From positions 10,356,501-10,420,500 of the forward strand of contig NC_059550.1 in the NCBI RefSeq assembly GCF_905220415.1: 64,000 nt of DNA. The letters run 5' to 3'. A program made the translations under genes and the position numbers. Source of the stretch: Colias croceus (Eukaryota; Arthropoda; Insecta; Lepidoptera; Pieridae). Shown in pieces: positions 60,385 to 64,000 of the stretch (the first letter of the stretch is position 1; every line of letters starts with the position of its first letter). Under the pieces are notes generated by a model, which was given only the letters and a program-made list of their open reading frames with translations, had not been told where the DNA came from and did no database searches.

Positions 60385-63300
60385 TAATCGTGTAGAAATC
60401 CATCATAACTGCAATTTGAATAAATACCTAGTAGGTAAGTTGATATAAAAAATGCAACAGCTAAGCTTTTTATTTTACTTTACTTGACGCCAATCTTCAA
60501 ACAGAAAATAATCCATAATCTAGTTCTAGTATTTGCCTTACAAAGTAAAGTTGTATGTAATAACACAGGACAGCAAGATTAAATCCACAATTAATTTCAA
60601 TAGACAATAGAAGCGTCAATTTCCCGGAACGCCAGGGAATCCCTAATCCCACCCAGCCTCAGCTTAATCCCACCCGCCATAAACAGTTCCTACCATATTT
60701 TATTGTCTTAACAATAAATTGCGGATTAACTGTTCATTTACAATTGCTTTGAAATCAAAAGAAATTCTGAAAGCTATAAATGAAAAGAAGATTAAAATAT
60801 CGACGAGTACCAAACGATTTTATTTTAGTTGATGATACCTAATCCTATCACAGCTAAATTGCCGAAGTTTTCTTGTTTACTTAAGTAAGTATTAAAAGTT
60901 ATAGGAAATAATCACCAACTTTCTGCTTTCGAGAACGGCTGGATCAGTACCTATTGATTGAGTTTCTATTTGACATAATAATCGCGAAAATTACCATGAG
61001 ATATGATTTTAACCTACTTAAAAATGGAAGAGGTCTTTATTCGGTATATTATAAACGGTAGGTACCTAACTGGTTAATTAATGGAAGAGTCATTAAATTA
61101 TATAAAACATATATTTTGTCATAACTGTTTGCAATTCGTAGATATACCTAATATAAGTATACTTAAGGGTAGTCACACAAATTGCACACTAACTGTAAGA
61201 CAGTTTGAATCCTCCACAGCATAAATAAGATGCATTATGACACAAACCATAGATAATTCATATCATTGAAACATCAAAACTGCGTTTTAATAAAAGAAAT
61301 CCGTCTCACTTAAAATGATTTTCATTATTAACCCGTTGCTGTCAGTCGTATAATACAGACCACCACTGGACATTATTTATTTATGAAAAGATTTCAAAAT
61401 GGCGACCGGAAACGCACAATACGCGCAAATGGGGACATCACAGTTGCTTCCTTGATGACGCTTCGGTACACTTTTTGAATGGTTATGCTGGACATGCAAT
61501 TATCTATGGGAAGTAATTTTTATTTTTTGCTCACCCTTGTATGACACATTTGGCAATAACTATGAGATTATCGTGCTATTTAAACGTTAGCAATAGCTAT
61601 TACTACTGAATAACATTTTTTAGAACAAAGTTTTACTTATTTTCACAGTAACGTTGAGTAAACCAGTAATACTTCTGCTATACGAGTATTTAGCAACAAA
61701 ACAACTTCTATACCTATAATTATTACATAACATCTTTAATCATTATAATATTGGTTTGAGTTTGATTCTGAGATTAGTAATTTATGCCTACGCATCCGAT
61801 ATCGGTTTACTGCTACGATATTTAAAGAATGAAATATGTACCACGCTATAAAATATCATCGGTACCTAATAAATGTGCAAAAATATTGCCTAAATAAACC
61901 GTTACTCCAAACCACATAAAGATGTTTCAAAACCACAACTTGATTTATTGTGCTTCAACAATTGAAACGTCCATTATTCCCATATAATACCAATAACGGA
62001 AGTATAAAATGGATATCAAACAAGAATTAAAGGGAACAGTTAAAACCATCGATCTTCGAATGTCAACAATACAAAATGGTCATGTGGACCGCTATACCGC
62101 AGTAAAGGGTTACTTACTGCAATTCTTGCAATATACGCCATGTGGTATTTTGAAGAATTTATGTATTTTATACCTTTATCTGATAGCAATAAAATAAATT
62201 AAGAAAAGGGAAATCAGATATAGACATAATATGATAGATAGCCTTTTCATACGGTCGAGATTTTTAAAATAAACGGTCCATGGTTTATTTTCAACTTATA
62301 TCTATGTCTAATCTAGTTCCATAATCTTGTTTGAAGATAACCATTTTATTATGTAGGTACCAAGAAGGTACCAAGTATTATTAGATGTGTATTAGATACA
62401 GATAATTAAGAATGACACAATATGTTTTTTTTTATTTCTCTTCATTTTTTGTACAAAATTAACCACAGACCTACACAAACAAGGAATCCCAAAGTACCTA
62501 TGGTAGGTAAGGTATTGTAAAAACGGTATTCTCTCAAAAAATGAAATAGTTTTACAACGAAATGTATGCAAATTGTATAATTTGCATTGTTGGCGCATTT
62601 TCGCAACAGGGACAAAGGGTTGGCCCGTTGCAGTTGTATCGACAATTAGTTCAATTTCTACAACTCTTCGGCGTGACAAATTGAACGCAACAAAACATTT
62701 CTAATTGTTTCTATTTAATGATCCTATTTAGAGGAGAAAGTTGCTAATTATTTATGCATTTGAAATGCTTTGCAATAGATTCGCAACACGCCCGAACTCC
62801 GAATTATTGTCTTTTAAAAATCAATAAACTGTTTATGGTTTTCAAAAAATAAGTTTCAATTGACACAAAATGTTTAAGTAATACCATGGACTAATATACT
62901 GGGTCCAATACCTACGTAAAAATCTCAAAATGTTTAAATTGCAATATGTACTTAGGTACTTAGTAAATTATTTTCATTTTTTCACGCAAAATTTTTTATG
63001 CGAACAAATTATAGAAGTCCCTAAACCTTAATGACGCAACAATAAGACCATGTTCCACGGTGGTCTTGGATTCAAGAAGCCGAAACTATTTAAGTTTAAT
63101 GTACCTAGCTTGGATTTTACACTAATTCTTGCTTGGGACTTTAAGACGACAAATCTTTTTACTGGTTGTTCTTGCGTAATGTTAGATTTTTTTTATATTT
63201 TCTAGTTTCCTGCAGAAAATAGCAGATGTAGTGAGAATCTATATTATGGCTATAATATTATCTTGTGATCTAAACTTATATTATTATATATAGAGTGTTT

Positions 63301-64000
63301 GCCTAGATGTGGTTTTAGTTTGTTTGTTACAATAATTATTTAGGTAACTAATTACCTCCCTATTAAAAACTACCTACCTACTCGACTTTACAGAATAGGT
63401 AAGAATAGAACATAAAAAATTGAAAAGTGTTTTCGTGATTCAGTAGCGTTAAAAGTTTAAACTCAAAAAAAACTAGTAATTTTTAAAACGTTTACCTTTT
63501 TTATATTCAGCGCCATCTAGTATTTATGAACAGAGTGTATGCAAAAACATTAAACATGTGGTAATACTATTTTTGCAATTTGTAGTTATTTCAAATTCCA
63601 CCTTGAAATAAAATAATAGGTAGACGTATGTATCATTTTTACATTTTAGTCCTGGGCCTTAGACACCATCACAAAATTGCCATTTATGTCATCTGTATTT
63701 TAAAACAGAAATGAATTAGTTATCTGTGCACAGCCATCTTGGAAATTAAATTATTTGACTGATCCGCGAATCGGAATAAATGTTATGTTTTCGTTCTACC
63801 TACAAATATAAAGCAAAAATTTCGCGCTGTACCACGTCGTACTCGTGGCTATTCCGCTGCCGCCGCCGTTACAAGTCAAATATATACAGGTCTGGAGTAA
63901 TTCCACAATCAGCTGTCACATATCTGACGTGTATGGAACACAAACAAAACTGATATTTTGCGGTGATATGCTGCAATAGAGATGAACGGCACGTTTTATG

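Larger units (their letters stand above)
59270..64000. other. Intergenic region to the window end
   Basis: AT-rich, with a short tandem repeat, one Helitron-like copy and many taggtacctac words. I find no supported exon. A GC-richer stretch at 63835-63990 (gctgccgccgccgttacaag) might belong to the start of a gene outside the window, but no frame proves it. Confidence 0.45.

Noticed and set aside
62009..62679. Short frames on both strands (62009-62197, 62392-62679)
   Set aside because: No domain, splice context or paralogue; length is within chance for AT-rich DNA.

Overview
The window reads as nuclear DNA of a moth or butterfly (Lepidoptera). It is AT-rich, genes are split by long GT-AG introns, and many dispersed copies of short Helitron-like repeats occur (ends near TCTATACTAATATTATAAA and a GC-rich hairpin before CTAGT). 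There are TTAGG-type motifs inside a MITE, tRNA-derived SINE heads, and an insect mitochondrial ribosomal protein S12. No bacterial, viral or CRISPR content was recognised.

Six protein-coding genes can be supported. (1) 3738-18817 (+): a six-exon gene for a secreted protein of about 467 residues, very rich in Gln, Tyr and Pro. (2) 24875-25276 (+): a small secreted His-rich, C-terminally Gly-rich protein of unknown function. (3) 31042-34472 (+): a secreted single-domain C-type lectin-like protein of 164 residues, with a probable noncoding first exon near 25972-26053. (4) 38429-48005 (+): mRpS12 (Drosophila technical knockout), four coding exons. (5, 6) 50183-50755 and 58626-59156 (-): two intronless tandem paralogues encoding bZIP transcription factors of the PAR/giant type with a shared cysteine tail.

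The rest is intron and intergenic DNA filled with small transposable elements: Helitron-like pieces throughout, several inverted-repeat MITEs (22768-22928, 27653-28064, 30753-30903, 40861-41259, 47545-47726, 52503-52890), a 1.37 kb terminal-inverted-repeat element inside an older Helitron-like copy (35627-36993), LINE and retroposon tails, and an inverted pair of tRNA-like cassettes (12238-12634).

The most striking observations are three. A ten-copy 41-bp tandem array in mRpS12 intron 2 carries a 3' splice acceptor in every unit; only the last joins the coding exon, and the nine upstream ones lead to a stop at the third codon. The bZIP pair shares a C-x2-C-x3-C-x-C terminus and duplicated flanking cis-elements: a promoter block, and a distal CCAAT plus TTGCGCAA block. 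The inverted tRNA-like cassettes lie beside an exact 50-bp direct repeat. The six genes do not form an evident pathway; the two bZIP genes are the only related pair.
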